From NCBI GenBank assembly GCA_009774175.1, contig VSNG01000001.1, forward strand, positions 230,798 to 294,797: a stretch of DNA of 64,000 nt. The letters are read 5' to 3'. A program made the translations under genes and the position numbers. Below are positions 36,059-45,524 of this stretch, in pieces. This stretch comes from Lachnospiraceae bacterium. GTDB lineage: Bacteria > Bacillota > Clostridia > Lachnospirales > Lachnospiraceae. How positions within the stretch are numbered: position 1 is the stretch's first letter; each line of letters starts with the position of its first letter. The notes below the pieces were generated by a model. The model searched no databases. It was not told where the DNA came from and saw only the letters and a program-made list of their open reading frames with translations.

Positions 36059-37006
36059 TTAAATCACATAATTTCCCAATATCTCCCCCACGTGGCTCTG
36101 CAAAAAATTATCCTGCCCGCGGGATAATCCCATATCGTTTAATGTCTGCACCAGAACATTGCAGACCGCCTCAATGATAACCACCCTTCCGTCTCCTGTA
36201 TTCAACTGGTATAAAAAATCCCCGGGGCCCGCTCCCTCCCATGCCGCGGCCGGATCAGGAATCTGATAAAGAAGGGAAAGCATGTCGCCCACCTCCCCGC
36301 AGACAGAAAGCTCTCTTAACCCCCTGTGCATCCATTTATAAAAGGGCGCGTATTTTTTGTTCAGAAGATACACAATCTGCATGGCTTCCTGCACAAACTC
36401 CGTCAAGGCCAGCTCCGCCGCAATCCGTTCTCCCCGTTTCATGGCGCGGGAATAATTATACTGCCCTGCCTGAGCCGCTTTTGCCAGGCTCTGTGCCAGT
36501 TTTTTCCTCCAAACCGCTTCCGGGTAATAGGAAAGAAGGGCCTTGCGAATCTGCGTAAACCGTCCCAGCGGATCTGTAAAAACCTGTCCGTTTACCGCAG
36601 TGCAAAGCGCCGGTTCTGAAATGGCCAGCCACTGGCTCTCTGTCTCCGGCGCGGAGTCCCGTCCCAAAATCCCCTGATAGAAGTCCTCCAGACAAAGAGC
36701 TCCCACGCGGCCCTTTCCCTGCTCCTCTTCCACCCGTCCGGAAACGCCCATAAACTCTTTTGGCAGGGCGTCGTAAGCAGCCTGCAGTTTTTTCCCATAC
36801 TGCATGTAAATCTCCCGGGGCAGCCAGATGCAGAAGGAAGGGCCGTAATCGTGATCCCCGGAAATCTCATCGTCAAAACCAAGGCACTCGGAGCCATACC
36901 CCACAAGTCCGGCCGCCGCCTGATCGGCAATCTCATGAAACTGCTCTGAAAGCATCGGTCTTCCGTATGTGTTAAAATATTTTTCCGCTAATTCCAGTCC
37001 CTTCAT
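36059..37006 (-). CDS. DUF4037-family nucleotidyltransferase-like protein
   Basis: The 315-residue product starts MKGLELAEKYFNTYGRPML and contains GYGSECLGFDDEISGDHDYG, a nucleotidyltransferase-like acidic motif (DxD) of the DUF4037 group. A helical C-terminal half follows with Tyr- and Leu-rich segments. The biochemical role is unknown. The ATG at 37006 overlaps the stop of the upstream TPR gene in ATGA, so the two are translationally coupled and probably act together. Confidence 0.8.
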   Translation of the reverse strand: MKGLELAEKYFNTYGRPMLSEQFHEIADQAAAGLVGYGSECLGFDDEISGDHDYGPSFCIWLPREIYMQYGKKLQAAYDALPKEFMGVSGRVEEEQGKGRVGALCLEDFYQGILGRDSAPETESQWLAISEPALCTAVNGQVFTDPLGRFTQIRKALLSYYPEAVWRKKLAQSLAKAAQAGQYNYSRAMKRGERIAAELALTEFVQEAMQIVYLLNKKYAPFYKWMHRGLRELSVCGEVGDMLSLLYQIPDPAAAWEGAGPGDFLYQLNTGDGRVVIIEAVCNVLVQTLNDMGLSRGQDNFLQSHVGEILGNYVI

Positions 37007-37872
37007 TCCGCCTTCCCCTGTACACGCTCCATTACTTCTCTCGCCTTTTTCATATAGCTCTCCTGCCCGTCGGCGTCTCCCATACTGGCGCAGACCGCGG
37101 CGCAATTCTCACAGAGAATACCATAACTCATATTCTCACCATAGTGCTGTTTTACCAGCTCCAGCGCCTTTTCATAACTGGTCAGGGATTTTTCATATTC
37201 GCCCTCTCTGTAGAAAGCCTCCCCCATTCCCGCCAGCGCGCCGCTGTAATGCTCGTTAAACGCGCCCTCTCCCTGTTCAAAGAGCGCAAGTGCGCGGGTA
37301 AGACACTTTTTCGCTTCTTCATTTTCGGAAAGTTTAAAATAAATCAGCGCAAGATTGGTCAGCGAAGTAGCCGTCTGGGCATCATTATCCGGAAGTTTTT
37401 CTATAATGGCAAGCGCCTTTTTTGCCGCCTCGACAGCCTCCGTATTCTCATTCATTTTTTCGAGAAGAATACTCATATTGTTATAAAGCCCCGCCTGCCG
37501 GTAATCTCCCGCCGGAAGAATCCTGTCGTAAATCTGGACTGCCTGCCGGTACAGTCTGACAGCCTGCACATAGTCGCCGGCAGCGCTGTAGGCAGTGGCT
37601 GTATTGAGAAGTGTCGTGGCAAAATGCTCCGTATCCTCAAGCTTTAGTTCCTCCATCAAAAGAAGCACGTCCTCCGCCGCCTGATAAGCCTTCTCAAAAG
37701 CAGACACGCTTCGGTAAAAGCCAATCATTTCATTGCAGATGGAAATATAAGCGGCATAATCCTCCTCTTCCTTCGCCGATTCCAGCGAGGACACAAGAAA
37801 GCCGTCTATTTTATCCGTCTCGTTCCTGTCAAAATAGGAATCCAGCTTCGCAAAAAAATCATCAATATTCAC
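37003..37872 (-). CDS. Tetratricopeptide-repeat protein
   Basis: The 289-residue protein is almost wholly helical, with about six TPR units. Examples are AYSAAGDYVQAVRLYRQAVQ, NLALIYFKLSENEEAKKCLT and GMGEAFYREGEYEKSLTSYE. The GTG start at 37872 has AAGGGGG eight bases upstream. It has no signal peptide, so it is cytoplasmic. The ATGA overlap with the DUF4037 gene suggests it scaffolds or regulates that protein. Confidence 0.85.
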   Translation of the reverse strand: MNIDDFFAKLDSYFDRNETDKIDGFLVSSLESAKEEEDYAAYISICNEMIGFYRSVSAFEKAYQAAEDVLLLMEELKLEDTEHFATTLLNTATAYSAAGDYVQAVRLYRQAVQIYDRILPAGDYRQAGLYNNMSILLEKMNENTEAVEAAKKALAIIEKLPDNDAQTATSLTNLALIYFKLSENEEAKKCLTRALALFEQGEGAFNEHYSGALAGMGEAFYREGEYEKSLTSYEKALELVKQHYGENMSYGILCENCAAVCASMGDADGQESYMKKAREVMERVQGKAE

Positions 37873-37884
37873 AGCAATACCCCC

Positions 37885-39246
37885 TTATCCTTGCAATTCC
37901 ATCCTTGCTATAATTTTATTCTGTTTGTAGAGATAATACCCGCTTACAAACACCGCGCACATAATCCAGCTGATCGGATAGCAGGCTATAATCCACTTAA
38001 GTCCACGTCCCGCGGAAATCATAGTCACCCAAATAATACGGTATATGCAAACGCCAAGAACAGAAATCATGGTCGTCACAAAAGTATATCCCTGCGCTCG
38101 AAGCGACCCGGAAAGAATCTCGATAAACACAAACATCACAAAAGCCGGCGCAATGCTTTTCATCATCGTCATACCGATTGCCACTACCGCCTCGTCTCCT
38201 GTAAAAATCCCAAGCAAAAAGGGGCCGGTAATCATCAAAACCGCCGTCAGGCAGACGGCCGTCCCAACCGCCATACCAAGACAGACCCTTGTGCCTTTCT
38301 TTACCCGATCCCATTTCCCCGCACCGAAATTCTGCCCGACAAAAGTGGTCAGCGCAATACCGAAAGAAGAATTAATCATCCAAAACACACTATCAATTTT
38401 ACCATAGGCAGTCCATGCCGCCATGGTATCCACGCCAAGCAGATTGAGCGCCGCCTGCACAATCATATTTGAGATACTGTACATGGAGCTCTGCACTCCG
38501 GACGGAAGGCCGATTTGCAGCATATTTTTCAAAATCTCCGGGTGAATTCTGATTTTCCGAATAGTCAGTTTCATACATTCCACCCGGTACATCAATGTCC
38601 ATGTAACCATTACCGCGCTAATCGCCTGCGAAATAAGCGTCGCCACTGCCACGCCCAAAACACCCATTTCAAAATAAAGCACCAAAAGCAGGTCCAGCAC
38701 AATATTTACAATACAACATACCACCAGATAATACAACGGCCGTTTGGAATCTCCTATGGCGCGCAGGATCGCCGCACCCATATTATAAATAAACACAAAA
38801 ACCAATCCCGAAAAATAGATTCGTATATACAGCGTTGACATGGCCATCAATTCTTCCGGCGTATTCATCATCCGCAAAATGGCAGATGCCGATGCCACGC
38901 CCAAAATCCCGAATCCTATCCCGCCCAGAATACCGAAGGCATAGGATGTATGCAGCGCATCCTCCAGTCTCTGCTTATGGGACGCACCGTAGGCCTGCGA
39001 GATGAGCACTGTTCCGCCGGCAGTCAATCCCGTAAAAAAACCAACCACCATATTGATGATCTGCGCCGAAGAGCCTCCCACACTTGAAAGAGCCTCCTTG
39101 CCGGCAAACTGGCCTACAATCACCGTATCCACCGTATTGTAAAGCTGCTGGAAAAAGGTGCCGACAAGAATGGGAAAGAAAAAAATCAGCAGCTGCTTCC
39201 AGATCACACCTTCCAATATACCGTTTTGCTTTTCTTTTGCATCCAT
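37885..39246 (-). CDS. MATE-family efflux transporter
   Basis: The 453-residue membrane protein has about twelve hydrophobic segments arranged in two halves and the MATE signature regions LFFPILVGTFFQQLYNTVD and LQIGLPSGVQSSMYSISNMI. MATE pumps export cationic drugs or metabolites using Na or proton gradients; the substrate here is unknown. The ATG at 39246 has GGGAAAA upstream; the alternative TTG at 39258 lies within that SD. The downstream TPR gene starts 12 bp after the stop. Confidence 0.92.
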   Translation of the reverse strand: MDAKEKQNGILEGVIWKQLLIFFFPILVGTFFQQLYNTVDTVIVGQFAGKEALSSVGGSSAQIINMVVGFFTGLTAGGTVLISQAYGASHKQRLEDALHTSYAFGILGGIGFGILGVASASAILRMMNTPEELMAMSTLYIRIYFSGLVFVFIYNMGAAILRAIGDSKRPLYYLVVCCIVNIVLDLLLVLYFEMGVLGVAVATLISQAISAVMVTWTLMYRVECMKLTIRKIRIHPEILKNMLQIGLPSGVQSSMYSISNMIVQAALNLLGVDTMAAWTAYGKIDSVFWMINSSFGIALTTFVGQNFGAGKWDRVKKGTRVCLGMAVGTAVCLTAVLMITGPFLLGIFTGDEAVVAIGMTMMKSIAPAFVMFVFIEILSGSLRAQGYTFVTTMISVLGVCIYRIIWVTMISAGRGLKWIIACYPISWIMCAVFVSGYYLYKQNKIIARMELQG

Positions 39247-39356
39247 CGCTTTTCCCAATCTTTTTCAACTGTCCGTATCAGGCCATATCAAAAAGCCGTA
39301 TCTCATAAGCATCATTTCGGCTATGGTGAAAGCCTCCTTAAACGCCTTTTTCCGCA

Positions 39357-40442
39357 TTAATATCTACCGTTAAAAATCTGCGTAATCGGAGAATCCTCTG
39401 TCAGGATTACCGTTTTGTTCTCTCCTGTAACGCTTTCCCGCAGCGCGTCAAGGGCGCGCACGAAGGAATAGAAATCCGTCTTCTCTGGATCTGCATAGGC
39501 CCCCGATAAAATCCGCATGTACTCGGCCTCTCCCTCCGCGATGGTTGCTTCCGCCTTCGCCCTGGCGTCGGAAAGCATAATGGAAACTTCCTTATCCGTA
39601 GTATTTTCTATCATCTTAGCCTCAGACTTGCCTTCCGCCGTATACTGTGCCGCAATATTTCCGCGTTCGGAAATCATACGGTTATAAACCGCCTGCTTGT
39701 TATCATCGGGCAGATCCAGCTTCTTGACTTCCACCGCCACAAGCTCAATGCCGTACTGTTCCTCCACATGATTAATCTGTCCCATTACTTCCTCTGTCAA
39801 AGAGGTTATTTCAATCACTTCCTCCTTGCCGCCGGAAAGATCCAGATCATTGCCAGAAAGCTCATTGCCCGTCTCATCCACCGTAATGGTCATCTTGCCG
39901 TCACGGCTTCTGATCACCTCGTCCTGTCTCATATTGGAAATCGTATTTTTGGTGGCATTGTAAACAATGGCGTCGATACGTCCTTCCGCATTCGGCACGG
40001 AGCAGCTTAACGTCTGGGCAAACTTAAGCGGATCCGTTACACGCCACAGCACATAGCTGTCCACCAGCATGGTTTTCTTATCGGAAGTGATCACGTCGGA
40101 AGCCGGAAGATCATATAATAAAAGCTCTTTTGGCACGGTATCCACCGACTCAACAAAGGGGATTTTAAAGCTCAGACCCGGCGCGGACACCACTCTGTCC
40201 ACCCGGCCAAACTGTCTGATCAGTTTAAACTGGTTCTGTTTGGTCACCACCATACTGTTTGCCAGTACAAAAAGAGCCGCGAGAAGCAAAAAGAACAGGC
40301 TTGCTCCAAACGCTTTTCCCTTTTTTCCGCCCTTCTTTTCCTTTTTCTTTGTACCGTCGGAATTATATCGTTCAAAATTCTGCACATTCTGATTCTGTGT
40401 GTACTGGTTGTGTGTATATGCATTCTCCGTATAATCAGTCAT
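39357..40442 (-). CDS. hflC: HflC-like SPFH/Band 7 membrane protein
   Basis: The 361-residue product has an N-terminal Tyr/Asn/Gln-rich cytoplasmic segment of about 45 residues, one transmembrane helix (about 46-66) and a Band 7 domain (VVTKQNQFKLIRQFGRVDRV, DSYVLWRVTDPLKFAQTL). A coiled coil follows (DARAKAEATIAEGEAEYMRI). HflC with HflK forms a large membrane cage that modulates the FtsH protease (family knowledge). The Tyr/Asn-rich start is longer than in E. coli. It starts 2 bp after hflK. A weak hairpin with five T (AGCCG...CGGCT) follows near 39293-39325. Confidence 0.9.
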   Translation of the reverse strand: MTDYTENAYTHNQYTQNQNVQNFERYNSDGTKKKEKKGGKKGKAFGASLFFLLLAALFVLANSMVVTKQNQFKLIRQFGRVDRVVSAPGLSFKIPFVESVDTVPKELLLYDLPASDVITSDKKTMLVDSYVLWRVTDPLKFAQTLSCSVPNAEGRIDAIVYNATKNTISNMRQDEVIRSRDGKMTITVDETGNELSGNDLDLSGGKEEVIEITSLTEEVMGQINHVEEQYGIELVAVEVKKLDLPDDNKQAVYNRMISERGNIAAQYTAEGKSEAKMIENTTDKEVSIMLSDARAKAEATIAEGEAEYMRILSGAYADPEKTDFYSFVRALDALRESVTGENKTVILTEDSPITQIFNGRY

Positions 40443-40444
40443 CT

Positions 40445-41455
40445 TTATTCCTCCCCTTCTGTTTCTTCCGTCACATCAGTCGCTTTATTGCTGTCATCCG
40501 CTATGGAAGCGCTCTCCTGCGTCACAAAACTGTCAAGAGGCAGCATAGTGGTGGTACTTCCGCCCTCGCCCTCGATGACTACCTTAACGTCCGGCAGCAC
40601 GTCTTCTATCGCCTCATAAAACATACGCTTCTTTGTCACCTCGGGATATTTTGCATACTCCTGATACATGGAATTGAAACGCGCCGCCTGTCCGTTAGCT
40701 TCGTTGATACGCTCCTGCTTCTGCGCCTCCGCATCCTGCAATATTTTATCCGACTCGGCCTCCGCGTTTGGAATCTGCTCGTTTCTATATTTGTTAGCGT
40801 TATTTAAGGCCGTTTCCTTACCCTGCTTGGCCGTCTCCACTTCCTTGAAGGCGTTCTCCACCTCGGCCGTAGGCGGCGTCGCATCCTGAATCGTGATATT
40901 GACAAGCTGAATGCCGATATCATAGGATTCAAGCTTATCCAGAATCATCTGTTTGATATTCGACTGAATTTCATTTTTACCCGTGGTCAGCACACTGTCC
41001 ACACTATAAGAGCCGATGGTTGTCCTGATGCAGTTCTGGGCAATGTTCTTTAAAACAAGCGCCGGATTCTCCGACGCGTAAAGCGCCTTGACCGGATCAG
41101 TTACCCGGTACTCCACATAAAAATCCACATAGATAAAATTATAGTCGGAGGTAATCATCAACGCGTCTTCTTCGTCCTCCCCCTCGTCCTGCCTGTAGCC
41201 GATGGGAAAACCCTGAATGGTAGTGTTTACCTTGGTCACATTTTGAATAAACGGGACTTTAAAATGCAGTCCCGGCATTGTGACCGCCTTCGGCGAGCCG
41301 AAGGTGCAGACCACCGCCTGTTCCTCTTCCTGAATCGAGTAGTAGGAATTGCCTGCAAGTACAGCAAGTACCAGAAGCAGAATAATAATCTTTGCCGCTT
41401 TCGCACCCTTTCCACTCGGAATTTTTACATTGACCGGTTGTTTTTTACCAAACAT
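40445..41455 (-). CDS. hflK: HflK-like SPFH/Band 7 membrane protein
   Basis: The 336-residue protein has one transmembrane helix (about 20-42), a Band 7 domain (EEEQAVVCTFGSPKAVTMPG, VDFYVEYRVTDPVKALYASE) and an Ala/Glu/Gln-rich coiled coil (NAEAESDKILQDAEAQKQER). An acidic C-terminus follows. It should pair with HflC encoded directly downstream. The ATG at 41455 has AAAGGA upstream. The promoter region is shared with the divergent phosphatase gene. Confidence 0.9.
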   Translation of the reverse strand: MFGKKQPVNVKIPSGKGAKAAKIIILLLVLAVLAGNSYYSIQEEEQAVVCTFGSPKAVTMPGLHFKVPFIQNVTKVNTTIQGFPIGYRQDEGEDEEDALMITSDYNFIYVDFYVEYRVTDPVKALYASENPALVLKNIAQNCIRTTIGSYSVDSVLTTGKNEIQSNIKQMILDKLESYDIGIQLVNITIQDATPPTAEVENAFKEVETAKQGKETALNNANKYRNEQIPNAEAESDKILQDAEAQKQERINEANGQAARFNSMYQEYAKYPEVTKKRMFYEAIEDVLPDVKVVIEGEGGSTTTMLPLDSFVTQESASIADDSNKATDVTEETEGEE

Positions 41456-41542
41456 GTTCTGATCCGTCCTTTCACTTTGTGGCATGACGTGCCGCGCCCT
41501 GCCTTCACTCGCATGAAAAACAAATGTCTCTTTCGGAGCCGC

Positions 41543-41571
41543 TTGTTTTTTCTCTGCGACTATTATATCAT
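41543..41571 (+). promoter_or_regulatory. Overlapping divergent promoters (phosphatase / hflKC)
   Basis: On the plus strand TTGTTT (41543-41548), 17 bp and TATCAT (41566-41571) would serve the phosphatase gene. On the minus strand a perfect TATAAT (41562-41567) would serve hflK, though its -35 box is poor. The two -10 boxes overlap, so the promoters should exclude each other. Confidence 0.5.
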
Positions 41572-41630
41572 GATAAAGGCAAATAAAAATTAAAAATTAG
41601 GGAAATATCTGAAAAGAAAGGCGGTGGGTT

Positions 41631-42356
41631 ATGAAAATCATATTCATCAGGCACGGAGATCCCGACTATGTAAACGACACGCTCACGGAGAAAGGCATGC
41701 GGGAAGCCAAACTTCTGGCAAAGCGTGTGGCAGACTGGAAAAATATTACACAGTTTTACTGCTCTCCTTTGGGCCGGGCAAAAAAAACCGCTTCCTATTC
41801 TCTGGAAGCAGTGGGCCGGGAGGCGGTCACTTATGAATGGATGAAGGAGTTTGCCTATTTCATCGACGATCCCGTGACGGGACGACACGGTGTTCCCTGG
41901 GATCTCATGCCTGATTACTGGACGGAAATTCCGGAAATGTATGACCGGGACGCATGGAAGACTACTGCGCTTTACCGCTCCAACGACGCGATTCTTCCCG
42001 CCTATCAGGAAGTCTGCGAAGGCCTCGACAGCCTTCTGTCTTCCTACGGCTATAACAGGTATAACAATTACTACCGAACTGACCCGTCCAAAGAAAAGGC
42101 AGAAGACACAATCGTTATCTTCTGCCATCTGGGTGTCACCTGTATGATGTTGAGCCACCTTCTCGGCATTTCACCGATTCCGCTTTTACACGGCTTCTTC
42201 TTGGCGCCCACTTCCGTCACTGTGCTCGCCAGTGAAGAACGCATGGAAAACAACGCCATTTTCCGCGTACAGGTTATGGGGGACACCTCCCATCTGCTGG
42301 CGGGAGGAGAGCCCATTTCTCAGGCCGGCTTTTTTACAGAGCCTTTTCGGGGATAG
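41631..42356 (+). CDS. Histidine phosphatase (phosphoglycerate mutase-like)
   Basis: The 241-residue protein begins MKIIFIRHGDPDYVNDTLTE, the RHG catalytic motif of the histidine phosphatase superfamily. The second catalytic His is in IVIFCHLGVTCMML, and the phosphate-binding Arg in YCSPLGRAKKTASYSL. The substrate is not predictable; members act on sugar phosphates, nucleotides or cobalamin intermediates. AAAGGCGG precedes the ATG. It is one of few plus-strand genes and is convergent with the DUF1189-like gene, with only 3 bp between their ends. Confidence 0.9.
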   Translation: MKIIFIRHGDPDYVNDTLTEKGMREAKLLAKRVADWKNITQFYCSPLGRAKKTASYSLEAVGREAVTYEWMKEFAYFIDDPVTGRHGVPWDLMPDYWTEIPEMYDRDAWKTTALYRSNDAILPAYQEVCEGLDSLLSSYGYNRYNNYYRTDPSKEKAEDTIVIFCHLGVTCMMLSHLLGISPIPLLHGFFLAPTSVTVLASEERMENNAIFRVQVMGDTSHLLAGGEPISQAGFFTEPFRG

Positions 42357-42359
42357 CAT

Positions 42360-43238
42360 TTATTGCCATCCCTGCCCGCCTGGGCCGCCCGGGCCCATCA
42401 TCATGGGCGCCTGCATCTGATTGGTTTGACCCGGCAGCTTCGCTATGGCAAATCCCATAAAGACCAACGTAACAGGAACCCGGATAAGGAAGGGTATGGT
42501 CAAAAACGCAAAAGGGATCAGCTCCAGCGCCATCGCCGCCACAAACATCAAGACCTTCGCATACACTGCCGTCCGATATAAAACTCCCGGCTCTATCCGC
42601 TTCTTCATAATGGAGGCCATCACCATGCCGAATAACAGATAAACCGCCGCAAACAGAAAATACTGGAGAATTCTTCCCACAAAAATCATAAAATATAAGA
42701 TTATCGATAAGCCTGCCAGAAAAGGCATTAACGCCTCAACAACCAGCGCTTTGCTAAGTTGCTTATTGCGTCCGAACATTTCAAAGCCGACATATTGATA
42801 TCGCAGTTGTCCCCTGTTCTGCATGATAAATATTCTGTCCCGTCCAACAAGGATAACATCCACATATCCTTCGGACACTTTTTGGACGGCGTCCCCATAT
42901 GTAAATCCTTCCACATCGTCCGTCATATACACGTACATGCCGTCTTCTTCATACAGAAAATCCTCTTCCAGGGACATATGCCCGTCCGTTATTGTAAAAT
43001 CCGGCAGACGGTCCACCATTCTCCTCATATCATCGAAGGGAAAGGTGAGCATCTGATGTATCACTGAAATAAGGGTCGCGACCAAGGCCAGAAGCGTCAC
43101 AAACCCGATCATGCTTCCGATCTTTACTTTCGCCAGCCTGTCATACCCGGCCGGCACAAAGGCAAGACAGAACTGTTTAAATATGTTGGGAGCCTTCTGC
43201 TGATACGGATTGTTCTGCTGCTGAATATATTGATCCAT
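42360..43238 (-). CDS. DUF1189-like membrane protein (paralogue 2)
   Basis: The 292-residue protein has a short Gln/Asn/Tyr-rich start, one transmembrane helix (about 45-65) and an extracytoplasmic domain with LEEDFLYEEDGMYVYMTDDV and VDVILVGRDRIFIMQNRG. Four more hydrophobic segments and a Met/Gly/Pro/Gln-rich tail follow (MQAPMMMGPGGPGGQG). The layout resembles DUF1189 proteins; function unknown. It is a close paralogue of the upstream gene, from which it is separated by 52 bp, so this is a tandem duplication. The ATG at 43238 has AAGGAGGG. Confidence 0.75.
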   Translation of the reverse strand: MDQYIQQQNNPYQQKAPNIFKQFCLAFVPAGYDRLAKVKIGSMIGFVTLLALVATLISVIHQMLTFPFDDMRRMVDRLPDFTITDGHMSLEEDFLYEEDGMYVYMTDDVEGFTYGDAVQKVSEGYVDVILVGRDRIFIMQNRGQLRYQYVGFEMFGRNKQLSKALVVEALMPFLAGLSIILYFMIFVGRILQYFLFAAVYLLFGMVMASIMKKRIEPGVLYRTAVYAKVLMFVAAMALELIPFAFLTIPFLIRVPVTLVFMGFAIAKLPGQTNQMQAPMMMGPGGPGGQGWQ

Positions 43239-43290
43239 TTTCCCTCCTTCAATCCCCACTTTTCATACGGCTTTCAAAATACAGCCATTA

Positions 43291-44355
43291 TTACCATCCC
43301 TGACCGCCCTGCCCCATCATCATGGGCGCCTGCATCTGATTATTCTGGCCCGGCAGCTTCGCTATGGCAAAGCCCATAAACCCTAACGTAATGGCAACCC
43401 GAAGGAGGAAGGGTACGGAAAAATGCACAAAAGGAATCAAGTTCAGAACCGTCGCTACTGTGAACATCAGAACTTTGGCGTATACTGCCGTCCGAAACAA
43501 GGCTCCCGTATCCAGATTCTTCTTCATAACGGCTGCAATAAGCATCGCAAACAACAGATAAACCGCTGCAAACAGGAAATATCCGAGACCCATTCCCAAA
43601 AAGATAATAATATACGCAATAATCAATATCACTACGACAAGCGGCATCAATGTGGATGCAATCCATTCTCTGCTGATCTCCAGAGTGTCTCCAAAGTCAG
43701 CGAAATCGGCCTGCTGGTACTGTCCGTCCTGCATGAGAGAAATACTGTCCCGTCCTACCAGCATAACATCCTGATACCCTTCCGCAGCTAATTCAGCGGC
43801 ATCCTCATAGGAAAAGCCGTCGATGTCCTCCGTCATATATACAAATATGCCGCTTTCATCGTACAGGAAATCCTCTTCCATATACAGCCGGCCGTCTGCC
43901 AGGGTAAAATCAGGCAGCTGACTGGCCAGCTCTTCCATGTCTATGGAACCAAAATCAAATATCACAGCAAGAAACGACAGTAACGTGGCGGCCAGCGCCA
44001 GAAGCGTTACAAACCCGATCATACTTCCCGTCTTTACCCTTGTAAGCCGTTCATACTGTGTCGGAATAAAGGAAAGCGCAAACTGTTGAAAAATATTGGG
44101 CGCTTTCTGCGGCGAGACATTACCCCCGCCGTTATAATTTCCGTAACCATTGCCAGCACCGCCCTGCTGATAATAATTGCCCTGCTGGTATGCATTTCCC
44201 TGCTGATAAGGATTCCCCTGCTGGTACGCATTTCCCTGCTGATAAGGGTTCCCCTGTTGATACGCGCCGCCCTGCTGGTAGGGATTTCCCTGTTGATAAC
44301 TGTTTCCCTGCGGATAGGGATTTCCATTTGTCTGTTGGTTAAATTGATTTTCCAT
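43291..44355 (-). CDS. DUF1189-like membrane protein with YQQGN repeats (paralogue 1)
   Basis: The 354-residue protein has the same architecture as its neighbour but begins with about 75 residues of tandem Gln-Gln-Gly-Asn-Pro/Ala-Tyr repeats. Then come a transmembrane helix (about 110-132), an external domain (YMEEDFLYDESGIFVYMTED), four helices and the tail MQAPMMMGQGGQGW. The start has GGGGGAGGTAAC. The repeat region is probably a disordered cytoplasmic sticker segment. Function unknown. Confidence 0.75.
   Translation of the reverse strand: MENQFNQQTNGNPYPQGNSYQQGNPYQQGGAYQQGNPYQQGNAYQQGNPYQQGNAYQQGNYYQQGGAGNGYGNYNGGGNVSPQKAPNIFQQFALSFIPTQYERLTRVKTGSMIGFVTLLALAATLLSFLAVIFDFGSIDMEELASQLPDFTLADGRLYMEEDFLYDESGIFVYMTEDIDGFSYEDAAELAAEGYQDVMLVGRDSISLMQDGQYQQADFADFGDTLEISREWIASTLMPLVVVILIIAYIIIFLGMGLGYFLFAAVYLLFAMLIAAVMKKNLDTGALFRTAVYAKVLMFTVATVLNLIPFVHFSVPFLLRVAITLGFMGFAIAKLPGQNNQMQAPMMMGQGGQGW
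44165..44330 (-). repeat. Tandem YQQGN-type codon repeat
   Basis: About nine copies of a 15-18 bp unit (plus strand pattern ccctgctg[g/a]ta.g[g/c][g/a]tt) encode Tyr-Gln-Gln-Gly-Asn with Pro or Ala. It is a coding repeat, not a CRISPR: there are no unique spacers. Confidence 0.8.
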
Positions 44356-44408
44356 GTTACCTCCCCCGGTTTTCTTTTTCTTTCAGGCTATATTATCATT
44401 TCTGTCTG

Positions 44409-45413
44409 TCAGCGGATTTTATCGGGAAAACCCACTTTTCTCTGTACCTTGCGCAGCGTTTTATTGGCAAAGTACGCTGCCTTTTCCCCGTTCTCCTTAA
44501 TGATCTTATCAATATAATCCTTATTCTTTAAAAGATCCTCGTATCTTTCCTGTAAAGGTTTTAAAACGCCCACTACCGCCTCGCCTACAGCCATCTTGAA
44601 ATCACCATAGCCTTTGCCGTCAAACTCGCGTTCCGTCTCCTCCGGTGTTTTCCCCGTGCAGACGCAATAGATATCAATAAGATTGTGAATGCCGGGCTGT
44701 TCCTCGCAGTAACGCACAACCGCCTCCGAATCCGTCACCGCCCTCTTAAACTTGCGGATCACCGTATCCGGATCATCCATCAGATAAATACTGGCATTGG
44801 GATTTTCATCCGACTTAGACATCTTCTTTTCCGGATTCTGCAGACTTTTAATGCTGGCCCCGGTCTTTCCTATATAGGGTTCCGGAATCGTGAAAACGTC
44901 ACCGTAGACCGCATTGAATCGCTGGGCGATATCTCTGGTAATCTCCAGATGCTGCAGCTGGTCCTTGCCTACCGGCACCACATCCGACTGAAAAAGCAGA
45001 ATATCCGCCGCCATAAGCACCGGGTATGTAAACAGACCCGCGTTAATATTGTCCGCATGCTTCGCCGCCTTATCCTTATACTGTGTCATGCGATTCAGTT
45101 CTCCCATGTAGGTAAAGCAGTTCAAAATCCATGCAAGCTCGGCATGTCCCGACACATGGGACTGGTAATAGAGACAATTTTTCTCAGGATCAATCCCGGC
45201 AGCAATATAGAGTGTAAGAAGATTTCTCGCTCGTCTGCGCAGCTCTGCCGGATCCTGTCTTATGGTAATGGAATGCAGATCCACAACCGAATAGAAACAC
45301 TGATACTCGTCACAGAGCGTCACCCAGTTTTTTAATGCGCCCAGATAATTCCCCAAGGTCAGATTCCCGGTTGCCTGCATACCGCTGAATAATATCTTTT
45401 TTCCATCCAACAT
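44409..45413 (-). CDS. trpS: Tryptophanyl-tRNA synthetase
   Basis: The class I synthetase of 334 residues charges tRNA-Trp. It shows the HIGH-equivalent ATGNLTLGNYLGAL, the GKDQLQHLEITRDIA segment and the KMSKS-type loop KKMSKSDENPNASIYL. The ATG at 45413 has GGAGG eight bases upstream. Its short leader (about 20 bases from the promoter) leaves no room for a T-box. Confidence 0.97.
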   Translation of the reverse strand: MLDGKKILFSGMQATGNLTLGNYLGALKNWVTLCDEYQCFYSVVDLHSITIRQDPAELRRRARNLLTLYIAAGIDPEKNCLYYQSHVSGHAELAWILNCFTYMGELNRMTQYKDKAAKHADNINAGLFTYPVLMAADILLFQSDVVPVGKDQLQHLEITRDIAQRFNAVYGDVFTIPEPYIGKTGASIKSLQNPEKKMSKSDENPNASIYLMDDPDTVIRKFKRAVTDSEAVVRYCEEQPGIHNLIDIYCVCTGKTPEETEREFDGKGYGDFKMAVGEAVVGVLKPLQERYEDLLKNKDYIDKIIKENGEKAAYFANKTLRKVQRKVGFPDKIR

Positions 45414-45438
45414 ACTATCATTCCTCCCATATCTAAAT

Positions 45439-45467
45439 AATATATCACTGCCCCCTGTTTCCGTCAA
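45439..45467 (-). promoter_or_regulatory. Promoter of trpS
   Basis: On the minus strand TTGACG (45462-45467) is followed after 17 bp by TATATT (45439-45444). It lies immediately downstream of the terminator of the Cys-rich gene. Confidence 0.7.
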
Positions 45468-45477
45468 GGAAACACAA

Positions 45478-45501
45478 AAGGGACCGCCAAAGCGATCCCT
45501 T
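45478..45501 (-). terminator. Terminator of the Cys-rich small-protein gene
   Basis: A 10-bp stem (AAGGGATCGC with GCGGTCCCTT, minus strand, one G-T pair, TTTG loop) is followed by TTTGTGTTT. Confidence 0.75.
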
Positions 45502-45524
45502 CCGGACTGCGTCAGTTTTTACAG

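Noticed and set aside
44165..44330. CRISPR-like repeat
   Set aside because: Repeats are in frame, directly adjoining and encode YQQGN; there are no unique spacers and no cas genes.
45414..45480. T-box leader for trpS
   Set aside because: A consensus promoter leaves only about 20 leader bases, too short for a T-box.
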